DNA of 64,000 nucleotides, from contig NC_033621.1 in the NCBI RefSeq assembly GCF_001540865.1, positions 18,876,739-18,940,738 on the forward strand, read 5' to 3'. Of the stretch, positions 20,126 to 33,400 are shown in pieces. Under the pieces are notes generated by a model. It worked only from the letters and a program-made list of their open reading frames with translations. It searched no databases and had not been told where the DNA came from. Numbering within the stretch: position 1 is the stretch's first letter; every line of letters starts with the position of its first letter. A program made the translations under genes and the position numbers. This stretch comes from Ananas comosus. Its lineage: Eukaryota; Streptophyta; Magnoliopsida; Poales; Bromeliaceae.

Positions 20126-23100
20126 TGTCACACCCTGGGGCCAATTTTAAAAGCCTTTCATAATAAATACTATTTTAGAAATCAGAGTTACGTAAAACGT
20201 GCTTTTTTGTTTTTGAATTCAACCTGGCCCATGTGACGTACAGACCCGCCACAAATACAAAGTTCCTCTACCACACGAACAGAGTTTCTTTTGTATTTGC
20301 ACGGCGTACCCAACAATAACAACAACATGATCACATGTCACACCCCAAGGTCCCTTTTTGATTGGAAGTGCCCAATTTTCTTTTTTTTAAACCTTGACCC
20401 CAGAGGATGTTTGATCCGCCACAAATACAGAGAATTTCACTGTTCACATGGACAGAGTCTCTCCTGTATTTGCAGGGCGTCGCATAAGTACAAGATACAA
20501 CCACGAATATATGAATATCTACGTACATTCACCATTCACATTCACATTCGTTTCATCATAGATATACATAACTTCACATCTATTAGTTTCAAATGTTTCC
20601 CACTAAGAAACTCATTTTGAAACATTAAGAATCATGGAAAACTAAGAAAAATCTTTTTAAAACCGTTTCCCACACGGAAACCTTTTTCTTTAAAAATACG
20701 CTACCATGAGGGGTAGAAAATTATTTTTATAATCTCATATGAAAACCATAATTACTTTATTAATTTCACAAAGCTATGTGAATCCAAATAAAGCAAAACC
20801 AACTGAACCATAACATGTTTAAATCATTTATTTCGAGAAAGTAAGGTTAGAAACTAAACCAAGCCAACCCAGTCGGAAGCTCTATCGACCGCTAAATACT
20901 CGCCTCACGTACCATCCCAACTCGGATCGGCAATGTCACTTGAAATGGAGGTTGGACGTTAGAACATGTACACATGTCTTCCCTCCCAGTGGGTACCACA
21001 AGCCGACGAGGGTGAGGAGTACTCACCGACAGAAAGAGATCATCATAGTCATAGGTAGATATCACAAATACAGTAGCTAATATGCTGGAAGGAAAGGTAA
21101 CAGTAATAGAACCTGTAACTACCGCTACTGTAAAATAGAACAAAATGCATACATGGATATCATAACTACAGTAGCAATGATGCGTGGGTAAACAACAATA
21201 GATAGAAGTATAACTAGCCGCTACTGTAAAACAGAACAAAGTGCAAGTATACATCAACCGGACGATTAGTCCCCAAAATACCTAATCTGAAACCTGCCAT
21301 ATCGGTCCGCAGACCTTAAGCGTGTGCCACTGCGACTCTACCTGCATATAACCCAGCCTAGGCCGCTGGGTTCATGGGTTGGCACGCCGAACCACTTTTT
21401 CAAAAAAGAACACCCTCTTACGGTGGATCAGACTGCTGGTGTTCGTGAAATGCGAACGAGTCTCGGGCGATCAATGCTGATATGCTCAATAGCCAATCGT
21501 CGGCAACTAGCCGACAATCACCGGCCCTCGGGGCACACCGACCAATAGGCCATCGAACTATAAGGAATACAAGTACCGACCACTCAGGTCAACTAGGATA
21601 GAACAACTCAACATCCTTCCGAAGGTATGCAAGTATCGACCACTCAATGTCAACTAACATATATGCACAAGAATCGACCAATAGGTCACAAGAATGTCAC
21701 GTTATGTATTGGTATAATCCAGAACTAGCCGTCAGCCACTAGGCAACAATCCTACACCTCAGGGTACACCGACCTTATAGGTCATCAAGTAGTCCAACCG
21801 ACCAAGTAGGTCACAATAACAGATGCAGTAAACCGACTGAATAGGTCACAGTACGAGATACAAGAACCGACCAACTAGGTCATGATCTCACATGAAATCA
21901 TACACTCCTACTCATGGTGCTAGACATGAAAACAACCAAATAGAGTGTAACAGGAATAACAGGGGTGCTAGGCTCAACCCTATATATATATATATGCAAA
22001 GTAATAACAAGAGAACAAGGGTAAGAAGATGTCATCAAGAGTGCACCACTGTACTAACTTCGGGTCGAAGTACCTACTTGTACAAATGCAGTGCTCATCT
22101 CCCGACTGTAGAAGAGTGTCAATCGGACCTACGAAGGGTCCACCGGGTTAGATTTTAACCCACAAACAAGGAACACTAAACTCACAATCCCACCTTTAAA
22201 CCCACGGGAATCGGCTTCCCAAAATCGATTACCATAACACGCCGGGAATCCCGAAAATTGCACCGGGACTCCGCCGGGGCCAACAAAGTGTCCCGGGACT
22301 CACCGACTCGCGCCACGAGTCATCCGTTGCCACACAACACCATAATTTGTGTGACTCGGCAGCAAACACATCTCCTCACATCGAAACAATTATCGCCAGA
22401 TAATCGCTCCGATCCGGGTTCCCGGAAGTGTCAATTTCGACACCGGAACCCCCTGTCGCTCACCCATCATTTTCGAACCCTCGAAACGATGCAGGTGACC
22501 AGCCAACAAGGCTCAGCGACAACATGATCTACCGTGAGGCACCGTTGGAAGAATTCTGAACTGAAATCGGGTTCCATCGGCGGATTTCACCAGAAAACGC
22601 ACCGAAAAACAACATCCGATTTCCGAAAAGGTCTGGGGCCTTGGACAACTAGTCCAAAGGTCACTCGTTGCCCGCACACGCTGCCAACAGCAACAACAAA
22701 ACCTAAAATTGCATAAAAGCCCCTGTGACTACATAAAATCGCATCATTTTATGTGATTTTCGGGATTTTACGCCCCGACAGCGCAAACCAAGGACTTTGG
22801 AGTCTATCCGAGACACCTGCTAATAGGTCTCGATGTGCCGGAGGCCGTGCTCACACATTGGAGCATGGCCGGCCACTGTGGCGAGCGCGGGAGCGACGCG
22901 AAGTTCAGCGAACCCTGCGCTGAACCTAAAACACTTCTAATTCACTTATCCGGGGCTTGTTGACCCTAAATAAGGTGAGAACTATGATCTGCACTGACCA
23001 ACGATCACCATGCTCACCTTTGGTGGCATAGGAACAACCTCGGGTCACCGAAACAGTGACTTGAACAGGAAACAGTGCACAAACTAGCTTAATCAAGCTT

Positions 23101-26100
23101 ACCGGGCCAACGGGAGCTAGGGCACGGTTGGCGGCAGCCCGGCGGCGGGCGCACCGGCATTGATGCCCTAGCCGTACTGCCATGGAGGAGTCTAGCTAGG
23201 GTCCGGTCAATAGGGGGCTCCGGCGGCAGGGAAATCGGCGGCAGCCGGGTGCGATCGACCTAGGGGAGCCGGTGCTCACACCAGCCGGCGGCGGGGTGCA
23301 GCGGTGGCGGCGCTGGAGCAACTTGAGCCTGCACGGGCCTGTCTCGGGCTCAACTGGTCACAATGGCCACAACGGAGGCCGGTGAGCTACGGGGTGACGA
23401 CGAGGGGTTGCCGGAGGCTGGAGGAAGGCGGTGTTGCCGACCCTAGGCGGTGGTGGCGTGTGGGATAGAGATCGGCTCGACATCGGTCCGAGCTGGATCG
23501 AGACGGCCGCAAAGAGCTTTGGCAGCCGGCGAAGGGTTGCCGGAGGCCTAGGAGGGTGGCGCGGTCGGCCAAGGGTGGCGGCGGCGCGCGGCCCATAAGC
23601 AAGCTTGGGCTCGGCCCGAGTAGACCTCAACTGGCCGCGGGTCGCCCAGGCGGCGACGGTGGCGGGTGCGAATGGCGGGGGCCGGCGGGGACGCACGGGT
23701 GATGATGGGGGCCCGAGGTTGTGGATTATCCTGGGTGGTCCACGGCAGAGAGGAGGAGGTGGTTTGGTGGAGAGGATGGCAAGGCTAGCTTTTCCGGTGG
23801 CCGGGGACGCTCGCCGGCGGCCAGGGTGCGCGCGGTAAGGGGCAGGGAGAGGTGGTGGAGTCTGCAGGGGGCGCAGCTGAGGGAGTGGAGGAAGCTTAGG
23901 GTTAGGGTTTGCATGAAACCCTAACATTGGCTTTTATATAGGTTGTCAAAATACAATTTAGTCCTTTCTAGCTGCATATTTCCAACTAAGTCCTTCACAA
24001 CGCATGTATTTCGCGCGTACGCACCTCGACGTTCGAAATCGTGCAAAACGGTACATAAAATATTAGACTTTTCGCGAATTTTTCATTTTGCCATTTTCGA
24101 CCCCTCAGCGAACCTTATGCAAATCCCGAAGATCCGTCTGTCGAATTTTCGATCGGATTGTACCAGCGTGTTCAGCACGACCGGGGCAATGAACTCACAA
24201 TTTCGTTTCATCCGATATGATCGCCGATTTGCGACGAAACCCATCCATTCTCCAATTTCTCCTAAAACCACACGTATATTTGTAAATCCATTAAACCCTC
24301 TTTTTCTCGAAAATCGTGCATCAAAACCCAATTTCGTCAGTTCCAGTGGGTCCAGGATAGTCGAACCGTCGAAAACGAGCTATTAGATCACTATAAACGG
24401 AGTCCAATATGAACCAGAAGCTATCTCCACTAATTAGACTCTCCGAAAAACCGGAGATACTATTCACTTTAAGTGATTAGTACAGGTCGCGTAACTTTTC
24501 CATCCTAACTCATTTTCTCCTGAAACTTGACGAGTGCTTATATAAGTAAATTACACACAAAAACATCATCAACAAGGAGTTTAGCTACACTGCCAAATTC
24601 TCAGTCCTTACATCACAACTCACAACCTACATTCACCAATCCACAAGCAATTAATACGATGCAATTCTTTACAGCTAGCGATCTTTAAAGATAATGTATG
24701 CCTCTAAACACTCCTTAGGCATTGGATCATACGATGCACATTAAAATAATCATCCTATTTAAAAGTGCTCCCCACTCGGAAGGTTTGTTTTTAAACTCTA
24801 TTTGATCATCCATGAAAACCATTTGAAAACCTTTTAAAATTGTTTCCTACTCAGAAACTCCATTTTTGAAAACCGACTATCTTGAGTGGTACAAAACCAC
24901 AATGCATGAATACATAAATCCAAATACCAAAAATTCATAAAACTCCAATTGCATGCATAATAGAAAGCATCAACTCATATAAGTTCACGATTATTCAAGC
25001 AAGAACAATGATCATCTAACTGAACCATTTTATTATTTAAACTACTAAATATGGAAAGGAAAATAACCGAGGTGACGACTGCTACTACAGCATAGCTATG
25101 ACGTCCTCCCGTCGCGCCAAAAACCAACTCCTTGCCCGTGCTACCTGGGGAAATGGCGGGTGAGAAACCACAACAAAGCTTCTCACTGGGTACGATAGAG
25201 CCACGAAGGCAAATCGTATTCACTGAAAAACAAAGGAGATGGAACAACAGATATGTATATGATATGATACAAGAGCAACTATGGTAGTAGAAGAAACAGG
25301 ATAGTAAATTAGCAAGAACCAAACTACTACTGTAACAAAAACTCAACTGAACAGATGCCTCAGGGGTAAATATTCTAAGTCAAACCCAATCTGGTGTCTG
25401 CCATATTGGTCAGTAGACCTCAAGTGTTGCTTGTCACAGTGCATACACTGACCTAATTCACGCAGCCACTGACGACCCATCCGGATAAGTAAACCCCTGG
25501 TCGGTGGCCAAACCGACCTGATGTCTAGGAATACACACAGTACTGTGACTAAATCATGCTGATATGCTCAATGTGAAAGCTGGCAGAAAATCGCTGCTTT
25601 GGCCAAAGACAGATACGAGGGTGTACAACGTCGAACCATGATCAACCAGATCGAAACACACGACAAAGGAGTTCATGTGTTGCCTGGATCCAAGGTCTAC
25701 AGATATTCAATATATGCAAGCCTACTCTACATGTCTAATAACAACTATCATCATGCAATTATCAAGATATAGACGAACGAACGATAAAAAAAATGCAACC
25801 GACATGTAGAGACTAAAGTACTGATATGCAAGTGCAATAACAAGGGAGAGGAAAATGAAACGATCTCACCGACTAGCTACCAGCTCGAAGCGCTCACCTG
25901 TATCAGTGTCGTGCCTGTCTCTAAACTGTATACAATCGTCAACTGGACCTACGGAGGATCCACTGGGTCCAAGACAGTCGGACCGTTGAAAACGAGCTAT
26001 TGGATCACCATAAACGGAGTCCGATACGCGCCAGAAGCCATCTCTACTCATTGGCCTCTCCGAAAAATCTGACTTATTATTCACTTTAAGTGAAAAGTAA

Positions 26101-26229
26101 AGATCGCGTAAAATCTCTATCCTAACTCATTTTTTCCCACAACTTGACGAGTGTTTTTGTAATTAAAATACACAAAAAAATATCGTTAACAGAGAGTTTA
26201 GCTACACAGGCAAATTCTCAGTCCTCACA
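20126..26229 (-). repeat. E-type LTR flanked by PPT and PBS, split by the A2 LTR
   Basis: Parts 20126-20335 and 24613-26229 (about 1.83 kb without A2) form an LTR. Its minus-strand start, TGTGAGGACTGAG, directly follows a polypurine tract (26230-26245). Its end, GGGTGTGACA, is followed by a PBS (20101-20117). A PPT before and a PBS after the same LTR means it links two internal regions, as in tandem or recombinant retrotransposons. It is related to the A family at its start and first 200 bases but lacks the GC-rich central block. No coding capacity. Confidence 0.75.
20336..24612 (-). repeat. A-family solo LTR (copy A2)
   Basis: This 4277-bp insertion has exact TSD TCACA (20331-20335 and 24613-24617), starts TGTCACACCCC and ends TCAGTCCTTACA. 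In its own (minus) orientation a TATA box (CTATATAAAAG) lies near 23935, about 0.68 kb from the start. It is followed by a GC-rich block (22850-23900) with a 189-residue Pro/Arg-rich frame (23927 to 23358), and further on a cluster of ACCGAC/GTCGGT motifs (21537-21880). It is nested in the related E-type LTR. I judge the long frame a by-product of high GC content, but note it under findings. Confidence 0.88.
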
Positions 26230-26245
26230 TTATTCCCCCTTAAGG
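26230..26245 (-). other. Polypurine tract upstream of the E-type LTR
   Basis: On the minus strand CCTTAAGGGGGAATAA directly precedes the LTR start TGTGAGGACTG. Position and composition are those of a retrotransposon polypurine tract. Confidence 0.8.
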
Positions 26246-26399
26246 AATGTTTAGTCCACGAAACTTGCTCACAGGTAAGGGTGATATGATGCTCAACGAG
26301 CCAAAACAACACATGCATCTCAAAGGCAAGAACATGCGACGCAAGAAATGATGCATTGGTAACGAAAAGCGTCCTATTTACGACCTCAAACAAAAGTTA

Positions 26400-27800
26400 T
26401 ACTTGCAACGACGTCAGCCGATTGATCTTCCTCCTATCGCGTCATCATGTAGATGCGTCCGCCAGTGACCTAGTGTGCCCCCTCCTCCTGCCGGGATGTC
26501 GAGGGGCGTCCAGATAAAGAATACATCGTGTTGCCACGATGCTGTCATGGAGCTGCTGGAGTAGACGCTACAGTAGATGGTGTTCCTAGCCTGTTGGCAC
26601 AGTCTGTCCGAAGGTTTCCATGTTGGCCACACTTGTAACAGTGATTGTGGCGCTTTGGGCACTCATAAACCTTGTGAGCCTTGCCGCAAATGACACAAGT
26701 TTTGGTACTCTGCCTCTGAGATGTAGCGGGGACGCTGCTCAATCCCGACTGCGTTTTCCTATGTTTAGGTAGCCGCCCGTCGGTCGATTGGCCACCACCA
26801 AAACTCTCTTGTGCACGCTTCTTATCCTCGTTCTTCTCAGATGCATCCCATTCGATTCGTGCCTCTTCCATGTCATTCTATACCATCAGGGCTCGCTCCA
26901 GGCTCTCGTCGAACATTAACACGCCATGGGACGCGATCAAAACCTGAATATTGGGCCTTAGTTCCCTCGCAAACATTCGGGCCTTGCGGTACTAGTCACG
27001 GACCACGAACGGAATTAGCCCAACAATGCGAGAAAAGTCTCGCTCATATTCTGCCACGGTACGGTTGCCCTGTTTGAGACGCTCTAGCACGCACTCCAGA
27101 CCTTGTTTGGTGCTATCCTTGAAGTACTTGCTAGAGAGGAGTTCCCGAAACTCCTTCCAGGGTGGGTAGGTCTCAGCAAGCTTCTTCTTGAAGTAACGCA
27201 ACCACCAACCGTACGCCTCATCCTCCAGGCAATGGGCAGCCAGAGGAACTTTATCCTGCTCCTCCATATACAGATTACAGAAAAACTTCTCTATGTGGGC
27301 AACCCAGCGCTCGACTGCCCAACTATCATCGTTCCTTTTTGTAAACTTGGCGGATCAAACTTCCGGAACTACGCCAACCTCGCCCTAATGCCGGCGCCCT
27401 CCGTTGCAGGGGCGTCAGTACCCCCAGCGGAAACCGTCGTGGTGGCCATCGTCGTCGTTGTGATAGCTGGAGCTGCAACTGGTGCAGACATCACAGGAGG
27501 GTTTGCGATTACCAGAGTGCCTTGTGCCGGAGGTGGAACTGGGGCAGTAGCAGCTGCTGCAGCCTGCTTCTGTAAGAACTGCTGGAACATGCCAGAGAGG
27601 GCCGTCAGCTGACCCCTCAAATCAGCCACCTGGGCCTCGAGCTGCTGGGTGCAACTATCACTCAGCGGCTCAATGCCCACCTGTACCCTACCACTTCTAC
27701 TCATAGGAGCACGATCTCTTGTACCACCGGATGTCTTCGTACCCGCGTGTCCATCACCGCAGCCTAGACGAGGGGGTCTACCACGAGCCATCTGCAACAA
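26400..27800 (-). pseudogene. Ty3/gypsy gag polyprotein, frameshifted
   Basis: The likely start is the ATG at 27791 after TTTTTTGTTGCAG. The N-terminus is basic (MARGRPPRLG), then a coiled LEAQVADLRGQL stretch and an Ala/Thr/Pro-rich linker. The capsid-like domain appears at 27267-26992 in another frame (LEDEAYGWWLRYFKKKL, LERLKQGNRTVAEYERDFSRI). The nucleocapsid at 26680-26600 contains a CxxC pair (CVICGK) and a CCHC-like knuckle (CYKCGQHGNLRTDC), in which the usual His position holds Asn. At least two frameshifts break the gag. It would form the virus-like particle coat. No envelope or pol sequence follows. Confidence 0.8.
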
Positions 27801-28402
27801 AAAACACCGTCAAGCGAACGAAAGTCAACACAAGCATCGAAGAATACGCGAGGGCGTACTAAGGTGCTCAAATTGTTTAAAAGGATCAAACCTATGAAGA
27901 TCAAATTCAATGAATATGGACAATCTATTGGAAAATCAGCAGCCACCATTAGCAATTTTTTAGGGCTCATAGCCAAAAATGGACAAATAACTTCTCTTAG
28001 TCATAGAGATTGGAGACTAGTTCCAAAAACAAATAAAAACCTTATGTAGAACATCGTACATGTAGAATTACTAATATTTATATTCCCTTTGTATTATTTG
28101 ATATTTGTCAATATATATCTAATCTTTGATGCAAAGAAAGTTCAAAATTCCAGAAGAAGGTAAAAAGATGGGTTATGATGTCCATTGGAAAAAAATGGAG
28201 AGTTCAAATGTATGTTGAAGATCGAAATTGCACTACGACCCTCATACCACTTATGCAGAAAGAATAGCAGACCGTGATTCACGGGTCTTACCAAATGAAT
28301 GGGAATTTCTTGTCAAGTATTGGAATTCTGACTCGGCATTGGTATAAGAATTAATTCTTAGAAACTTTGTGGTGCCTTTTATATATATGTTTTCATTGAA
28401 TT

Positions 28403-28915
28403 CACTACAACAAAATTAGGTTATAGGGACACATGTTTGGAACACTTTTGAGTAAGTGTCCTATTTATGCTAAAACTTAAAAAAATATCTACTAATGTCT
28501 AAATATAAAGCCCAATCTAACCAAAACTAAAACATTACTCTACTCAACCCACCACACCCAGTCCATTTGGCCCGATTACAAACAGAAAAGAAAAAAAAAA
28601 AGAAAAATCAATTACCATCTTTTCTTCTCTCTTCACTCAATCTACTGAAATTCTAGACGAAGAGCCTTTCCTGTCATCCTCCTCCGCCACCGCAGCCAAC
28701 GAGATAAAGTTTTGGCGGTTGCTAAATGCTTAAGTAAGTGTTAGTAAATTAGCAGCACTCTTTTAGGTTATAGCGACACTCTTTAACTGTCACTATACCT
28801 AGCGACCCCACATATAGCAACACTTTTTAAAAGTGTCGGTAATTTTAGCTAGCAGCACTTTTTTGACATGTACCTATATTTAAAAGTGTCGTTATAGACC
28901 GTTTTTGTTGTAGTG
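28403..28915. mobile_element. Non-autonomous CACTA-type element in an intron
   Basis: The 513-bp element starts CACTACAACAAAA, ends with its inverted complement TTTTTGTTGTAGTG, and has the 3-bp TSD ATT (28400-28402 and 28916-28918). CACTA ends and 3-bp TSDs define the CACTA (En/Spm) superfamily. Subterminal repeats related to AAGTGTC/GACACTT occur on both sides (for example near 28430-28470 and 28780-28900), as expected for transposase binding. No coding frame. It lies in the intron 28342-29035. Confidence 0.9.
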
Positions 28916-30448
28916 ATTTTATCTATACAAGTGAAAGCTGTAGTTTAGGATATACATTTTCATATATTTTATATTGATAACTTGCTAGCTTGACTGTATT
29001 GGATTTAAGTTTTATATGTCTTTGACTCATTATAGGACCGTAGTGCAAAAAATAAAGCTACTCGTAAGAAGCAAGATATCACGCATACCGCAGGCACAAA
29101 GTGCTTTGCAAGGGTTCGTGCAGAGGTATGAGAATTTTCATTCTCTTTCAAATTTTGCATATAAATTTGCTATTATATTTTTCTAAACAAGCTAACTTTT
29201 CTACGTGTTACTAAATGACAAAGGAGAGTAAAGTTGCACCTAAAAGACATGAGTTATATATAAGAACACATACTAAAAAGAATGGCGAAGCTCTAGAAAG
29301 CTGCGAAAGTAACATTGTATGTTTTTAACATATTAAAATTTTATCTATTATCTCATAATAGTATTCTCTCATTTAATGTCTTTTTGTAGTTTGCAATCCA
29401 AAAATTTTCATCTCATCATCCAAAAATTGCACAAAAAAATATATCTCGAGATGATCTTTTAGTGATGGCTCTAGGAGAGAAAAAATGCGGAAATTATGTT
29501 CGTTGCTGCAGGTTGGGTGCTGCTCCCTCAGAAGTCTTTGGCCCAAATCCAACTCGAGCTGAATGCTTAAGAATGCTTTCCGAAACTAAAAGGATAGCCG
29601 AAGAAGAGAAACATGTAACGCAAAAAGAGATTGTTGAAATGAGGCAAGAAATATTGATGATGAGGGCAAGGTTGGAAACAATGGAAAAAAGATCACAAGA
29701 CTTGAATACGATTGAAGATAGAGACATTCCATCTAATCCAATAGGCACATCTAATCCAATAGGCAGTGCGCAAGTAAACTCGAGTTGCAAAAATAATATT
29801 CCCTCTGAAGAACCGCCAAGTAATGAAATACAATCTTCTGAATCGAGCTTTGAGGTTCCACGAAATCAGGTAGTTCTATTTTTATTAATTTATCTTAATA
29901 TTCTTGTATAAAATATTATATGCAGTTAAGATCAATATGGTTGTCCAACATATACAATATTTGAATGTAGGGTTATTGAGTAAAAGTTGTTGGAAAGGAA
30001 GTCCATACTATGTTAGATAATGGGGTTATCTTCTATTACTTATTCTAATTCTTTTTGTTACTTATTTCTTATTCATACAAATCTCAATTTTTATTTTTTT
30101 AGTTATATTTCAATATTATTCCAATATACTTTTTATGTCATTAATTACGTATATTATTGTGATATGATATTTGCTAACTAATGCAAATTAGTCTTAACTT
30201 TTTAAAAAATTAACTATATTTCTTTATTTTTACTGAATATTAGGGTGGAGTTGAAGTATATTTAAAGAGTTTAAGAAAGCCTCACAAGTATATTGCACAA
30301 GGTTCTTTGTTTAGCACAAATCCAAATACTAAAATAGATGGTGCCGAGTTAAGATCACAATGCTGGGAGGTTCAAATAAATGTTCCAATAGAGCCTAACG
30401 AGCCGTTATTAAGATCATATGGGAGTTTTCAAACAATTAGAAACGCTG

Positions 30449-33400
30449 TATCATGCCCCGGGGTCTCTTTTTGATTTAAAGACTTATGCAGAAGTGCCGA
30501 TTTTTTTTTTTTTTTTGAAAACCTTGACCCCAGGGGATGTTAGATCCGCCACAAATACAAGGTATTCACTGTTTACACGGACAGAGTCTCCCCTGTATTT
30601 GCATGGTGTCGCACAAGTACAAGATACAACCACAAGCATTAACATCCACATACAAACACCATTCACATACATCATTCATTTCATCACAGATATTCGTAAA
30701 CTCACATCTATTAGTTTAAAACGTTTCCTACCCGAAAACTCATTTTGAAACACTAAGAGTCATGAAACCAAGAAAAACCTTTTTAAAACCGTTTCCCACA
30801 CGGAAACCTTTTCCTTTAAAACACGCTACCACGAGGGGTAGAAAACTATTTTTATCTCATAAAGAAACCATAAGTATTTATTCATTTCACAAACCACATG
30901 TAGTTGAATAAAGTAAACCAACTGAACCATAATATCTACGTCATTTATTTTGAGAATATAAATTTAGGAATTTAAACCAAGTTCACCGGGTCAAGAGCTC
31001 TAATCAATCACTAGATATGCGCCTCACGCACTGTCCCAACTCGGACCTGCAACATCACCTCAAAGGGGGGTGGGGGGTGCGAACATGTACACATGTCTCC
31101 CCTCCCAGTGGGTACCGCAAGCCGACGAGGGCAAGGGGTACTCACTAGTACAAGAAGAGGTAATGAAAGTCATGAGCATATATCACAAGTACAGTAGCAA
31201 TAAAACCGAAAGGAAGGAGAACAATAATAGAACATTTAACTATCGCTACTGTAAAACAAAATAGAATACATACATGGATATCAAAACTACAGTAGCAAGA
31301 CAAACGTGAAGAAAGGACTGCAAGTATGCATGCAACAATCGCTATTATAGCCATATGCGTCAACCGAACGAATAGTCCAAATATACCCAATTTAAACCGA
31401 TGTGTCGGTCCAAGGACCTCAGGCAAAAGCTACTACCTACTCGCTCCTGGCATATAACCCTAGCACAAAGAGAACACCGCTGGGCTCACGGGTCGGATGT
31501 GCGATCACTTTTTCAGAAAAGAACACCTACCTGCGGGGGATCAACCCGTTGGTGTACGGGAAATGCTCTCGAGCTGTGGCGATCGCTGCGGATATGATCA
31601 ATAGCCAACTGTCGGCTAATAGCCGACAATCACCACCTCTCGGGGCATACCGACTAATAGGTCATCAAACCGTAAGAAAACACAAGTACCGACCACTCAG
31701 GTCAACTATGATGGAACAACTCAACATCCTCCCAAAAGTATGCAAGTACTGATCACTCAATGTCAACTAACATGTATGCGCAAGAACCGACCAATAGGTC
31801 ACAAGAATGCCACATCATGTATCAATCCAGAACTAGCCGTCAGCGACTAGCCGACAATCCTACCTCTCAGGGTACACCGACCTCCCGGGTTATCAAACGA
31901 CAAGAGTCCCGAAAACCAACCGACTAGGTCACATAAATGTCAAATCATGGATCAGTGTAATCTATAGTCACCCATCGGTAACTAGCCGACAATCCTACCC
32001 CTCAGGGTATACCGACCTCATAGGTCATCGAACGACAGGAGTCATGGAATCAACCGACTTGGTCGCAAGAGTGTCACAACAGACAAGATGCAAACAATGT
32101 CCGTTGTACTTCTAAATCATGATAACGAGTATAGAAAAGAACTAAGTAGAGCAATACATAAAGGTTCACATAGTGTCAGGCTCAACAATGGTAAACAACT
32201 ATAATAAGAGAGAAAAGGTAGAGAAAATATCACCGAGCGTGCACCACTAGACCAACTCCGGGTCGAAGTACCCACCTGTAAGAATAACGTGCCTGTCTCC
32301 TGACTGTGAAAGATCGTAAACCGGACCTACGAAGGGTCCACCGGATTAGAAACCAACCCACATATATAAAATTCTAAACTCACAATTAAATCCACGGGAA
32401 TCGGTTTCCCAAAACTGATTACCGTAACTTGCCGGAACTCCCGAAAATTGCACCGAGACTCCGCCGGTACCCACGAAGTGTCCTGGGACTCACTGACTCG
32501 CGCCACGAGTCACCCGCTGCCACAAAACACAGCGTTTTGGATGTCTTGGTAGTAAACACAAGAATACACAACCAAACAATTATCGTCGGATAATTGTTCG
32601 GATCCGGGTTCCTGGAAGTGTCAATTTCGACACCGAAACCCACTGTCGCTCACTCGTCATCTCCAAACTCACGATATGACGATGGGGACTAGCTGACAAG
32701 GCTCAGCGACACAACGCAGGGCAAACACACACTGTCAGATGAAATCCGAACCGAAATCGCGTTCCGCCTTCGAATTTCATCGAAAAACGTACTGAAATCA
32801 ATATTCCATTTTCTAAGGCCTCGGACCTTGGATAACCAGTCTAAAGGTCACCCGTTGCCCACACACACTGCCCACAGTAGCCACGAAGCGTAAATTTGTA
32901 TATAAGTCCCCGCGATCACCTAAAATCACATTATTTTATGTAACTTTTGTGGTTTTACGACCCGAAAGTGCAAACCGAGGACTTTCAAGATCAACCAAGA
33001 CCCGTGCTGATAGGTATCGACATGCCGGAGGTTGTGCTCATGATTCAGAGCACAACCGTCCACTTTGGGAGGCGCGAGAGTGACTCGAAGTTCAGCAAAC
33101 ATTGCATGCTGAAATTAAAACGCGTCTAATTTCCTAATCCGGGGCTCGTTGACCCGAAATAAGGTGAGCACTGTGATCAGCACTGACTGACGATTACTGT
33201 GCTCACCTCCGGAGGCATCAAACAGCCCCGGGTCGCCGACATTGCAATCTGAGCCGTAAATAATGGACAAACTAGCTTATTAAAGCTTACCAGGCCAAGG
33301 GGAGCTAGGGAATGGCCGGCGGCGGCCGGGCAGCGGGCGTGCCGGCAGCAGGCGAGTGCAGGCGACGGAGGGAGGCCGGGGCACGTGTCGGCCGGCGACA

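Larger units (their letters stand above)
26230..27860 (-). mobile_element. Gag-only Ty3/gypsy derivative (TR-GAG-like)
   Basis: On the minus strand this runs from a short leader (27860-27792), through a gag frame, to a few remnants of the protease start (about 26400-26470), then directly into a 3' untranslated segment and the polypurine tract. Reverse transcriptase, RNase H and integrase are absent. This could be an internal deletion or the design of a non-autonomous gag-only element; TR-GAG elements of plants are such a class. The leader stops where the transposase gene sequence begins (27861), so the 5' LTR is missing. Confidence 0.65.

Noticed and set aside
23358..23927. 189-codon Pro/Arg-rich frame on the minus strand
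   Set aside because: It lies wholly inside a solo LTR, overlaps other open frames in GC-rich DNA, and shows no known domain. It is mentioned as a finding, not called as a gene.
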